Source: Chryseosolibacter sp964551035
GTDB taxonomy: Bacteria; Bacteroidota; Bacteroidia; Cytophagales; Cyclobacteriaceae
Reading direction: 5' to 3'
Length of the DNA stretch: 64,000 nucleotides
Assembly (NCBI GenBank): GCA_964551035.1
Contig: CAZKBK010000028.1
Location: forward strand, 1 to 64,000
Within the stretch, counting starts at the first letter, position 1. Each line of letters opens with the position of its first letter. Shown in pieces: positions 41,663-49,769 of the stretch. A program made the position numbers and the translations under genes. The notes below the pieces were generated by a model. It saw only the letters and a program-made list of their open reading frames with translations. It ran no database searches and was not told the DNA's origin.

Positions 41663-42334
41663 CTACAAGGAACCGGTGAAGCAATAAGATATGATGTTTG
41701 CTCCCATCCGCAATGCCTGCTGGCGCTTTTCCTCCGGGTCGTTGTGAATGCGCGCGTCCTCCCAACCATTTCCAAGGTCTGTTTCGTAGGAGTAAAACAC
41801 CACGAGGCGTCCTTCATAGACCAGTCCCAGCCCTTGCGGCGGTTTTCCGTCGTGTTCGTGTATCTTCGGAAGCCCGTTGGGAAAGTCGAATTTCTGGTGA
41901 TAGATCGGGTGGTCGAAGGGCAATTCAACCAGTTCGAGTTCCGGAAAGACTTTTTTCAACTCCAACCTCACAAACTTGTCGAGGCCGTAGTTGTCATCGA
42001 CATGGAGAAAGCCACCGCCGATCAGGTATTTTCGGAGATTCGCCGCATCGCTGTCTGAGAAAACCACATTTCCGTGCCCGGTCATATAGACATAGGGATA
42101 GAGAAAAATATCGCGGCTTCCAGCCTCGACAATATCCTCCTCGGGCGCAAGGTTCATCCCGAGTTGGCGGTTGCAGAAGGCGATCAGGTTCGGCAGCGCC
42201 GTTTTGTTGGCGTACCAGTCACCTCCACCGTTGTATTTCAGCTTGGCGATTTTAATTAATCCTTGCGAATGGGAGTCGGTGGTGCCCAGCGCAATACCAC
42301 AGACCAAAAGGAGACGGAACCATTGGGACATCAT
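41663..42334 (-). CDS. Secreted DUF4159 protein
   Basis: 223 residues (ATG 42334; the second codon is also ATG). Signal peptide MSQWFRLLLVCGIALGTTDSHSQ. The body is the DUF4159 family: IAKLKYNGGGDWYANKTALPNL, then PYVYMTGHGNVVFSDSDAANLRKYLIGGGFLHVDDNYGLDKF and HPIYHQKF, LGLVYEGRLVVFYSYETDLGNGWED. Its fold is related to glutamine-amidotransferase-like N-termini; no reaction is known. The downstream lipoprotein starts 7 nt after its stop, so they form an operon. Divergent from 42436. Confidence 0.9.
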   Translation of the reverse strand: MMSQWFRLLLVCGIALGTTDSHSQGLIKIAKLKYNGGGDWYANKTALPNLIAFCNRQLGMNLAPEEDIVEAGSRDIFLYPYVYMTGHGNVVFSDSDAANLRKYLIGGGFLHVDDNYGLDKFVRLELKKVFPELELVELPFDHPIYHQKFDFPNGLPKIHEHDGKPPQGLGLVYEGRLVVFYSYETDLGNGWEDARIHNDPEEKRQQALRMGANIISYCFTGSL

Positions 42335-42379
42335 AAGCTCATATTAAAGGTTAAGACATTTAACGCCGGGCAGGGCTTA

Positions 42380-42405
42380 AACCTTTCGCGTCGGCTGCAG
42401 TCTAA
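42380..42405 (+). promoter_or_regulatory. ECF-type promoter of the 42436 lipoprotein
   Basis: AACC (42380-42383), 16 nt, GTCTAA (42400-42405), one base tighter than the two copies near 12 and 14 kb. Distance from the hexamer to the ATG (31 nt, end to A) is about the same as for the sigma gene when ATG 12233 is used. Confidence 0.6.
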
Positions 42406-42435
42406 CCAAAACAATCTAAAGAAAATAACTGCACC

Positions 42436-43308
42436 ATGAAAACCAACGAACTTGTCAGGGCCGGGGGAAACTTTTTGATCGCCGGCTTGCTATTGCTGCC
42501 CTCATGCCAGGAGCAGGAGCAACTCAGCATCCAGGACTCACGGGACGTCGCCGACGAAGCTGTCACCGGCGCCTATTTTCAGGACATGGATGATATGGCC
42601 AAGGTGGCGATACAGGCCCCTTCGGATGAGGTATACGCCGGTGGGCGAACGGCAACACAGATCGTAATTGACGACGAGCGGTTCGGATGTGAGGGTATTA
42701 TCGTGACGGTGGAACCCGCCGAAGGGAGTACGCGTGAGCATCCGGTCGGCACCATGGTCATCGATTTTGGTAGTGACGGCTGTGAAGTCCGGGGAAATGT
42801 ACGCCGGGGCAAGGTGATATTGAACTATCAGGGGCGGCGTTTCATGCCGGGCGCAACGGTAGTAATGACCGTGGAGGACTACAGCATCAACGGCGTGGCG
42901 CTGGAGGGCGTGCGGACGATTACCAACGAAACGGAAAGTTCCGAGGTGGATCCTAAGTTCAATACGACGCTCGTGGGAGGGAAAGCGACCTTTGAAGACG
43001 GAACAGTCGCCACCCGCGAGTCCGACATCACCTCCACATGGCTGCGGGGAGAAAATCCTGCGGACGACAAGCTCGTGGTCGACGCGTCAAGCACGGCTTC
43101 CGGCATCAACCGCCGCGGCAGGCAGTACGCGGTGTCCCTCCTTGAACCCCTGGAATTCAGGCGTTTCTGCGGTATCGCAGTCAGCGGGGTGAAGCGTTAC
43201 GTCGTAAATAATAGCCGGGAGATCTTCGTTGATTACGGCGAAGGCGAATGCGACCGATCGGTGACCGTGACCCTAAATGGTGTGACGGAAAATGTTGACA
43301 TCGACTGA
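42436..43308 (+). CDS. Lipoprotein of unknown function, ECF-promoter-linked
   Basis: 290 residues. Lipoprotein signal GGNFLIAGLLLLPSC with Cys24 lipidated. The mature part is beta-rich with acidic residues and four widely spaced Cys (around RFGCEGIIVTVEP, GSDGCEVRGNV, RRFCGIAVSGV, GEGECDRSVTV), which could form two disulphides. Segments such as FGSDGCEVRGNVRRGKVILNY and YVVNNSREIFVDYGEGECD are typical of a lipoprotein family common in this order, but I cannot name a function. Monocistronic: ECF-type promoter upstream, terminator downstream. Confidence 0.75.
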   Translation: MKTNELVRAGGNFLIAGLLLLPSCQEQEQLSIQDSRDVADEAVTGAYFQDMDDMAKVAIQAPSDEVYAGGRTATQIVIDDERFGCEGIIVTVEPAEGSTREHPVGTMVIDFGSDGCEVRGNVRRGKVILNYQGRRFMPGATVVMTVEDYSINGVALEGVRTITNETESSEVDPKFNTTLVGGKATFEDGTVATRESDITSTWLRGENPADDKLVVDASSTASGINRRGRQYAVSLLEPLEFRRFCGIAVSGVKRYVVNNSREIFVDYGEGECDRSVTVTLNGVTENVDID

Positions 43309-43328
43309 TAAGGCGGTTTGTTTTCGCC

Positions 43329-43354
43329 AGCCCGGAGGACCTCAGGGCTTTTTC
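43329..43354 (+). terminator. Terminator after the 42436 lipoprotein
   Basis: AGCCC (43329-43333) pairs with GGGCT (43345-43349), with an inner GAG/CTC, then a run of T to 43353. Located 20 nt after the stop. Confidence 0.75.
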
Positions 43355-43428
43355 TTTGAAAGCCGTGCCCCAGGGCGGCAACTTGGGCGGAATTCGATAC
43401 TTTAGCGGGGAAATCTTTTGGAGCTGCC

Positions 43429-44223
43429 ATGGAGCAATATCAACAACTTTTAAGGCACATTGTCGATCACGGACACAAGAAGGAGGACCGAACCGGCGTG
43501 GGAACGCTTTCCGTGTTCGGCTACCAAATGCGGTTTGATCTGTCAAAGGGTTTTCCGCTTGTGACCACGAAAAAGCTGCACCTTCGCTCCATCATTTACG
43601 AACTTCTGTGGTTCCTGAACGGAGATACCAATATCAAATACCTCAATGATCACGGGGTCACGATTTGGGACGAGTGGGCAGATCCGCAGGGCGACCTCGG
43701 CCCGGTTTACGGATATCAGTGGCGAAGCTGGCCGGGACGGAATGGCGAGAAGATCGACCAGATTACCAGGCTCATGGAGCAACTCAGGGCAAAGCCCGAT
43801 TCACGCCGGCATATCGTGACGGCGTGGAATCCCGCTGATGTCGACGAGATGGCATTGCCCCCGTGTCACGCGTTATTTCAGTTTTATGTGGCAGACGGGA
43901 GATTGTCCTGTCAGCTATACCAACGCTCGTGTGACACCTTTCTGGGACTGCCCTTTAATATCGCTTCCTATGCGTTGCTCGTGCACATGATCGCTCAGCA
44001 ATGTGATCTCGAACCCGGCGATTTTGTCTGGACCGGTGGGGACGTTCATATTTATAACAACCATTTTGACCAGGTGAGGCTGCAGCTTTCCAGGCAGCCG
44101 TATGCATTGCCCCACCTTCGCCTTCGGCGGAAGCCCGCGTCCCTGTTTGAATATGCGTTCGAAGACTTCGAGATCGTAAACTACCAGTACCACCCTACGA
44201 TTAAAGCACCGATTGCGGTCTAG
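43429..44223 (+). CDS. thyA: Thymidylate synthase
   Basis: 264 residues, the usual length of the ThyA family. Signature blocks: KEDRTGVGTLSVFGYQMRFDL, VYGYQWRSW, the catalytic-Cys block ALPPCHALFQFYV, YQRSCDTFLGLPFNIASYALL and GDVHIYNNHFDQ. Methylates dUMP to dTMP using 5,10-methylene-tetrahydrofolate in the cytoplasm. The dCMP deaminase at 23 kb supplies its substrate. A TACTTTAG (7/8 to TAnnTTTG) lies about 35 nt upstream of the ATG, after the previous gene's terminator. Confidence 0.96.
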   Translation: MEQYQQLLRHIVDHGHKKEDRTGVGTLSVFGYQMRFDLSKGFPLVTTKKLHLRSIIYELLWFLNGDTNIKYLNDHGVTIWDEWADPQGDLGPVYGYQWRSWPGRNGEKIDQITRLMEQLRAKPDSRRHIVTAWNPADVDEMALPPCHALFQFYVADGRLSCQLYQRSCDTFLGLPFNIASYALLVHMIAQQCDLEPGDFVWTGGDVHIYNNHFDQVRLQLSRQPYALPHLRLRRKPASLFEYAFEDFEIVNYQYHPTIKAPIAV

Positions 44224-44238
44224 CATGGGCGTCGTCGC

Positions 44239-44433
44239 CTAGTGCGGGCTCTCCGGAGGCTGAGGGACCTCCTTGGGCGCGGGCGGAGGCTGCGTCAGCG
44301 GCTCCCTTTCCGGTTGTATCTCCGGTTCCTGCTGCGGCTGAGTCGGGGTGAGGGGCTCCTTTGGCGGAACGGTCTCCGGCTCTTGTCCCGGCACGGGCAC
44401 TTCGTTCGGTTTTTGAGGTTTGTCCATTGTCAT
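44239..44433 (-). CDS. Small Pro/Glu-rich protein, probable
   Basis: 64 residues from ATG 44433 (ATG 44427 is possible; the longer frame would use TTG). Nearly all Pro, Glu, Gln, Lys and Thr (MDKPQKPNEVPVPGQEPETV and similar), without Cys, Trp or hydrophobic core, so intrinsically disordered. Fits tail-to-tail between thyA and the next promoter region. A second frame on the same strand overlaps it, and the composition also matches chance reading of a low-complexity stretch, hence the moderate confidence. Function unknown. Confidence 0.45.
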   Translation of the reverse strand: MTMDKPQKPNEVPVPGQEPETVPPKEPLTPTQPQQEPEIQPEREPLTQPPPAPKEVPQPPESPH

Positions 44434-44553
44434 GGGAATCAAAAAATCCGTGCCCCATGGGACCGATGCGTGCCGCCGCTATGCTGATTTTTGAAAGTTG
44501 CCAAAATCTGTAACAATCACATCTTTTTACCGACAGATTGCGTAATTGTGACT

Positions 44554-45231
44554 ATGGCTGAAAAAAGCAGTGTTTTTGATATGATAGGGCCCGTTATGAT
44601 CGGTCCGTCGAGTTCACACACAGCGGGCGTGGTACGCATCGCGCGTGCGGCCTACAGATTGTTGGGAGGACGTCCCGACCATGCGGAAGTCATTTTCTAC
44701 AACTCATTCGCGCGAACCTACGAAGGGCACGGGAGCGACAGGGCGATCATCGCGGGACTGATGGACTTCAGGACGGATGACAAACGCATCAAAGACGCCC
44801 TGGATATCGCCGCCACCGAGGGTTTGAAATACACCTTCCGGTCGGTGGGCAACGCGTCGACCATGCACCCCAACACGATCCGCATGACCCTGACCAAAGG
44901 AGACCGCCGCATCGAAGTCGTTGGCGAAAGCCGGGGAGGGGGGCTGATCAATATTGCAGAGGTGAACGGGTTCAAAGCCGACTTTACCGCGAGCCTGCAT
45001 ACGCTGGTGATTTTCGCCGCCGATGTGAAGGGGAGCATCGCCTTTATCGCCGACGTGGTTGCCCATGATGACTGCAACATTGCGACCATGTCCGTTTCCC
45101 GAAAGGGAAGGAATGACCTGGCCTGCCTGGTGATCGAGATGGATTCGGGGATGAAGCCTGTAACATTGGACTATCTGCGGAGTCTAAGCTGGGTGAACGA
45201 AATTATTTATGTACCTGATATCGACCGATAA
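44554..45231 (+). CDS. sdaAB: L-serine ammonia-lyase (iron-sulfur dependent), beta subunit
   Basis: 225 residues from ATG 44554. N-terminal substrate-binding-like domain SSVFDMIGPVMIGPSSSHTAGVVRIARAA, the GHGSDRAIIAGLMDF block, then a C-terminal ACT domain (TLVIFAADVKGSIAFIADVVAHDDCNIATMSVSRK). The alpha subunit, which carries the [4Fe-4S] ligands, is not in the window, so it must be encoded elsewhere. Converts serine to pyruvate and ammonia. The TolC-family gene follows 4 nt after the stop, though they have no obvious functional link. Confidence 0.92.
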   Translation: MAEKSSVFDMIGPVMIGPSSSHTAGVVRIARAAYRLLGGRPDHAEVIFYNSFARTYEGHGSDRAIIAGLMDFRTDDKRIKDALDIAATEGLKYTFRSVGNASTMHPNTIRMTLTKGDRRIEVVGESRGGGLINIAEVNGFKADFTASLHTLVIFAADVKGSIAFIADVVAHDDCNIATMSVSRKGRNDLACLVIEMDSGMKPVTLDYLRSLSWVNEIIYVPDIDR

Positions 45232-45235
45232 CTCA

Positions 45236-46615
45236 ATGAGATCAACATTAGCGCTACTCCTTTTTCTGACCGCATCCGTAGGTTCACTCGCGCAACAGAG
45301 CAATTCGGGGGCACCCGAAACCGTAAAGTGGACCTTGCAGGAGTGTATCCAATATGCTTTCAAGCACAACATCCAGGTACGGCAAAGTGAGCTTACCGTT
45401 ATCAACAACGAGTTGAACCTGAGGCAAGCCAAGTACGATCGGCTGCCGAATCTCAATGCGAGCACGAGTGTCTCGAACAGTGTTGGCCGGAGCATCGATC
45501 CATTCACAAACCTGCCCATCAACCGCGATGTAAGCTCCCAATCGTATAACCTGAATTCGTCCGTTACGCTGTTCAATGGCTTCCAGCAGACGTCGGAAGT
45601 CCGGCAGAGCGAGGCGGACCTGGACAAGGCGAATTATGACTTGCAGGACGTCCGTAACAATACGGCGCTCAACATTGGCAACTTTTACCTCAACATCCTT
45701 CTGACTCGTGAGCAATATGAGAATGCGCGGCTGAGTGTTGAAACGTCTCGACTCAATCTCGAAATGGTTCAGACCCAGGTCGACGTGGGGGCGCTTGCCC
45801 AACAGGATTTATTGCAGGCCACGCAACTGCTGGCCACGGACGAAGTTACACTTATTCAGGCAGAGAATAACCTGGAACTTGCAAGGCTGGCTTTGAAGCA
45901 GGCCCTGCAATTACCGGCGTCCACACAAATGGAGATTGTCGTGCCCGAAATTGATGAACCGGCAGGGGAGTTGCTTGAACTGGACCTTGAAACGGTCTAT
46001 CAAAATGCGCTTGCCCTTCCCGTTGTAAAAAGTGCGGAGGCACAAGTACAAAGTTCAAACCACGGGATCATGATCGCCAAGTCGTTTCGTTTTCCAAGCT
46101 TATCCCTGTCGGGCGGATTGGGAACAAACTATTCCAGCGCGGCGCCGGATGAATTTCCGGACCCGACCAGTCCCTCAGGGACAAAGGAGAACACGTACTT
46201 CAACCAATTGGACTTCAACCAGCGACGTTTTGTATCGCTTCAATTGAACATCCCGATTTTTAATCGTTTTGCAACCAATACAAATATCGGCCTGGCGCGC
46301 CTCTCCCTGGAGAACTCAAAGCTCATTGCACAAAACGTAAAAACGCAATTGCGCCAGAATGTGGAACAGGCGTACTACGATGCGCGTGCCGCGTTAAAGA
46401 CCTACGTGGCTACAAAGCGGCAGGTCGAGGCGCTTGCCGAATCGTTCAGGAACGCTACCCAACGGAGGGATCTTGGTGCCATGAACTCCTTCGAGTTCAA
46501 CCAGATTTCCAATGACTACAACCGGGCGCAAAACGACCTGATACGCGCAAAATATGACTACATCTTCAGATTGAAGGTACTCGACTTTTATCAGGGCAAA
46601 CCAATCGTATTATAA
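45236..46615 (+). CDS. TolC-family outer-membrane efflux protein
   Basis: 459 residues from ATG 45236, which begins a signal peptide (MRSTLALLLFLTASVGSLAQ). Two structurally repeated halves of long helices and short barrel strands, with the family hallmarks WTLQECIQYAFKHNIQVRQSE, LNLRQAKYDRLPNLNASTS, ARLSVETSRLNLEMVQTQVDVGALAQQDLLQ and LSLSGGLGTNYSS. Forms the outer-membrane channel of a tripartite exporter. The membrane-fusion partner follows 13 nt downstream. Confidence 0.93.
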   Translation: MRSTLALLLFLTASVGSLAQQSNSGAPETVKWTLQECIQYAFKHNIQVRQSELTVINNELNLRQAKYDRLPNLNASTSVSNSVGRSIDPFTNLPINRDVSSQSYNLNSSVTLFNGFQQTSEVRQSEADLDKANYDLQDVRNNTALNIGNFYLNILLTREQYENARLSVETSRLNLEMVQTQVDVGALAQQDLLQATQLLATDEVTLIQAENNLELARLALKQALQLPASTQMEIVVPEIDEPAGELLELDLETVYQNALALPVVKSAEAQVQSSNHGIMIAKSFRFPSLSLSGGLGTNYSSAAPDEFPDPTSPSGTKENTYFNQLDFNQRRFVSLQLNIPIFNRFATNTNIGLARLSLENSKLIAQNVKTQLRQNVEQAYYDARAALKTYVATKRQVEALAESFRNATQRRDLGAMNSFEFNQISNDYNRAQNDLIRAKYDYIFRLKVLDFYQGKPIVL

Positions 46616-46628
46616 TCTATATACCCAC

Positions 46629-48008
46629 ATGGCAAAAAAGAAACGTAAATCAAACTCACTCCTTTACTGGCTCATCGGCATACTGGGCGTTCTGCTCGTC
46701 TTCGTAATCCTTGCCAAATCGGCGGGGTGGATCGGCAAACCCCAGGAGATGGAAGTGGAGATGGCCCTTGCCAAGCGGGCTACGATTGTTGAAAAGGTAA
46801 GCGCTTCCGGCACCGTGCAACCGGTGACCGAGGTGAAGATCGCCCCCGAAGTTTCGGGAGAGATCATCGAGTTGCTCGTAGAGGAAAACGACTCGGTGGA
46901 GCGGGGACAGGTGCTGGTGAAGATCCGGCCCGACACGTGGGAAAGCCAGCTTGAGCGCGCACAGGCTGGCCTTAGCCAACAGAAGGCAAACCTCGAGCAA
47001 ACGGAGGCCAATCTCCAGCGCGTGAAAGCCACCTACCTGCGCGCCGAGCAGGAGTACGAACGCCAGAAGAAACTTTGGAATGAGAAGGTCATATCGGAAG
47101 CAGACTGGCAACTGGCGCAACAGAACTTCACCGTGGCAAAAAGCGATGTGACTTCGGCCGAGCAGAATGTGGAGGCCGCGAAGTACATCATACGGAGTAC
47201 GGCGGCACAACTGGAAGAAGCGCAGGAGAATTTCCGCAAAACCACCGTGTTGGCCCCCATGGAAGGGGTGGTTTCAAAGCTTATTGTCAAGAAAGGTGAA
47301 CGCGTCGTGGGGACCGCCACCATGGCCGGAACCGAGATGCTCCGCATTGCCGATCTCGACCACATGGAAGTTCGCGTTGACGTGAATGAAAATGACATCG
47401 TCCGGGTTTCGGTAGGTGATACGGCGATCATCGACGTAGACGCGTACTCGAGCACGAACAAGGAGTTTAAGGGCGTCGTCACGCTGATCGCCAATACGGC
47501 CAAGGAGAAGACCTCCGCTGACGCGATTACGGAATTTGAGGTACGTATTCTCATCCTGAGAACGTCGTATGAAGATCTCGTTCGCGAGGGCAATCGCTAT
47601 CCTTTCCGCCCGGGTATGACGGCCAGCGTAGACATTATCACCACGCGGAAGGAAAACGTCCTGTCCGTTCCGCTGGCGTCGGTGACCACGCGAAGCCCGG
47701 AAGACGAGAAACGGGGAAATGAGGAACAGGATGGCCCGCCGCGTGCGCAAACCACATCACAGCAGCCTCCCGCCAGGGAGGAAGAGGAAGATAAAGTCGT
47801 CGTTTTTGTCAATGACGGCGGTGTGGCGAGAATGGTGGAGGTAGAGACCGGAATCAGCGACTATGACAATATCGAGATCCTGAAGGGTGTGGATGACAGC
47901 ACCCAGGTAATCACCGGGCCGTTCCTGGTGGTTTCAAAACGGCTGAAGGATGGTGACAAGGTGAGGGCTGTGGAGAAAAAGGATCCGGAAGGGGGACCGC
48001 GCAACTAA
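46629..48008 (+). CDS. Periplasmic adaptor (membrane-fusion protein) of an efflux system
   Basis: 459 residues. One N-terminal membrane helix (~12-30), barrel-sandwich/lipoyl-like parts (KVSASGTVQPVTEVKIAPEVSGEIIELLVEENDSVERGQVLVKI and VLAPMEGVVSKLIVKKGERVVGTATMAGTEMLRIADL), a long coiled-coil hairpin (residues ~105-200) and a C-terminal beta-domain; a Pro/Gln/Glu-rich insert at ~360-390 is unusual. The MacA/HlyD type. The inner-membrane pump (MacB-like ABC or RND) is not adjacent on this side; the next gene is ppa behind a terminator, so the operon ends here. Confidence 0.92.
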   Translation: MAKKKRKSNSLLYWLIGILGVLLVFVILAKSAGWIGKPQEMEVEMALAKRATIVEKVSASGTVQPVTEVKIAPEVSGEIIELLVEENDSVERGQVLVKIRPDTWESQLERAQAGLSQQKANLEQTEANLQRVKATYLRAEQEYERQKKLWNEKVISEADWQLAQQNFTVAKSDVTSAEQNVEAAKYIIRSTAAQLEEAQENFRKTTVLAPMEGVVSKLIVKKGERVVGTATMAGTEMLRIADLDHMEVRVDVNENDIVRVSVGDTAIIDVDAYSSTNKEFKGVVTLIANTAKEKTSADAITEFEVRILILRTSYEDLVREGNRYPFRPGMTASVDIITTRKENVLSVPLASVTTRSPEDEKRGNEEQDGPPRAQTTSQQPPAREEEEDKVVVFVNDGGVARMVEVETGISDYDNIEILKGVDDSTQVITGPFLVVSKRLKDGDKVRAVEKKDPEGGPRN

Positions 48009-48033
48009 GCGGATCACAACGGAAATAATAGAG

Positions 48034-48062
48034 AGCCCCTCGGGAAACCGGGGGGCTTTTTG
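48034..48062 (+). terminator. Terminator of the TolC/adaptor operon
   Basis: 10-bp stem with one T-G pair (48034-48043 with 48048-48057), GAAA tetraloop, followed by TTTTTG. Confidence 0.9.
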
Positions 48063-48087
48063 TTAATATTGTTTCTTATTTTACGTC

Positions 48088-48624
48088 ATGATTCAGCATC
48101 CATGGCATGAGGCGGGTGTCGGCGCGAATCCTCCGGAGCGTGTCAACGCGATTATCGAGATTCCCCGTGGATCGCGCGCAAAGTATGAAGTGGACAAGGA
48201 AAGCGGTCTGATCAAGCTCGACCGCGTCATTTACGCCTCAATGTACTATCCGCTGAATTATGGATTTATCCCCCAGACCCTCGGCGAAGACCAGGACCCA
48301 CTGGACATCGTTGTGCTTACGCAAGTTTCCGTGGTGCCGCTCTGCCTGATCCCATCGAAGGTAATCGGTGTGATGCAAATGGTTGACCGTGGAGAAGCCG
48401 ATGATAAGATCATCGCCGTGGCCGAAGACGATCCCAGCGTAAGCAACATCAGCGACGTGAAAGACTTGCCGGATCACCTCCGCGCAGAACTGAAACATTT
48501 TTTCGAGAATTATAAAACCCTCGAGAACAAAAAAGTTGTTGTGGATGAGTTTCTACCCAAAGAGCGAGCCTTCTCCGTCATTGATGCAAGCATCGGGCGC
48601 TACGCGCGCAGCTTCAGAAAATAA
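48088..48624 (+). CDS. ppa: Soluble inorganic pyrophosphatase
   Basis: 178 residues, family I. Blocks: VNAIIEIPRGSRAKYEVDKESGLIKLDR, YPLNYGFIPQTL, and the metal-binding signature GEDQDPLDIVVL with the acidic triad, followed by VIGVMQMVDRGEADDKIIAVAEDDP. Hydrolyses PPi to phosphate in the cytoplasm. The glycosyltransferase gene starts 10 nt after its stop, so ppa may head the glycan operon, where PPi released by nucleotide-sugar synthesis would be a natural substrate (inference). Confidence 0.96.
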   Translation: MIQHPWHEAGVGANPPERVNAIIEIPRGSRAKYEVDKESGLIKLDRVIYASMYYPLNYGFIPQTLGEDQDPLDIVVLTQVSVVPLCLIPSKVIGVMQMVDRGEADDKIIAVAEDDPSVSNISDVKDLPDHLRAELKHFFENYKTLENKKVVVDEFLPKERAFSVIDASIGRYARSFRK

Positions 48625-48634
48625 TGGAGTTGCA

Positions 48635-49768
48635 ATGAAGATCGGCTTTGAAGCAAAGCGGTTGTTTACCAACTACACCGGCCTTGGCAACTATAGCAGG
48701 TTTGTTGTAGACGCGCTGAGCGTCCATCGCCCCGAGCACGCATACATCCTCTTTACGCCGAAAGCAACGTCAAACGGCGAGGTGGGGCATATTGTCGCAA
48801 GAAAAAATGTTGGCGTGGTGAAGCCGACCGGCCTCTACACAGGCTTTACGCGCCTTTGGCGAAGTTGGGGGCTGAGCCGCCACAAAGCCGCGCAAACCCT
48901 TGACGTATTTCATGGCCTTTCGCAGGAACTTCCTTTCAACCTTCCACGGCGGACAAAAAAGGTGGTTACCGTTCACGACCTGATCTTTCTTCGTTTTCCC
49001 GAGTTCTATCATTCCTGGGATGTGGCGATCTACAAAGCCAAGGTGAAAAGCGCCTGCAACCGCGCCGACCGGATCATTGCTGTAAGTGACCAGACGGCGC
49101 GGGACATTGTTGACTTTTTGGGTATTGACGCATCAAAGGTTACCGTGATCTACCAGGGATGCCATCCGAACTTCCGGCGGGAGACGACGCCGGAGAAAAG
49201 GGCGGACGTTCGGATGCGTTATGGCCTTCCGGAGGAATTTATCCTTAATGTCGGAACGATTGAGAGGCGAAAGAACATCCAGATCCTGATCGATGCCCTT
49301 GCCCTCATGCCGGAAGACATGAGGATACCGGTGGTCATCATGGGTAGGCCGTCGTCGTATCTGCGCGAAGTAGTAGACCGCGCCAGGCAGAAACACGTCT
49401 ATCGTCACTTGCGGATTTTGCATAACGTCTCATTCCCGGACTTTCCGGCCATTTATCAACAAGCGAGCGCGTTCGTATACCCTTCTCTGTTCGAAGGATT
49501 TGGCATACCACTCGTCGAAGCCATTGAGTCGCGCACACCGGTCATCACCTCGAAGGGATCCTGTTTTATTGAGGCGGCGGGGCCCGGGGCGTTGTATGTT
49601 GATCCCCGCAATCCGGAAGAACTCGCGCGCAGCCTTGAGGCGTGCCTGACGGACGACGCATTGCGCGAAAGAATTGTCAACGATTCGTTTGAGTATGTCC
49701 AGCAGTTTCGACCAGAGAAGATTGCGTCGAACATGGACCAATTATACCAGGAGCTTCTGGTTGGTTAA
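48635..49768 (+). CDS. Glycosyltransferase family 4
   Basis: 377 residues from ATG 48635. GT-B fold: N-terminal half with KIGFEAKRLFTNYTGLGNYSRFVVDAL and DVFHGLSQELPFN; C-terminal Rossmann half with FILNVGTIERRKNIQILIDAL, the E-x7-E-like catalytic block VYPSLFEGFGIPLVEAIESRTPVITS and a following AAGPGALYVDPRNPEELA. Retaining transfer of a nucleotide-activated sugar; the donor is unknown. Part of a cluster with at least four more glycosyltransferases and one methyltransferase, most likely for a surface glycan. The next gene starts one base after the stop. Confidence 0.9.
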   Translation: MKIGFEAKRLFTNYTGLGNYSRFVVDALSVHRPEHAYILFTPKATSNGEVGHIVARKNVGVVKPTGLYTGFTRLWRSWGLSRHKAAQTLDVFHGLSQELPFNLPRRTKKVVTVHDLIFLRFPEFYHSWDVAIYKAKVKSACNRADRIIAVSDQTARDIVDFLGIDASKVTVIYQGCHPNFRRETTPEKRADVRMRYGLPEEFILNVGTIERRKNIQILIDALALMPEDMRIPVVIMGRPSSYLREVVDRARQKHVYRHLRILHNVSFPDFPAIYQQASAFVYPSLFEGFGIPLVEAIESRTPVITSKGSCFIEAAGPGALYVDPRNPEELARSLEACLTDDALRERIVNDSFEYVQQFRPEKIASNMDQLYQELLVG

Positions 49769-49769
49769 A

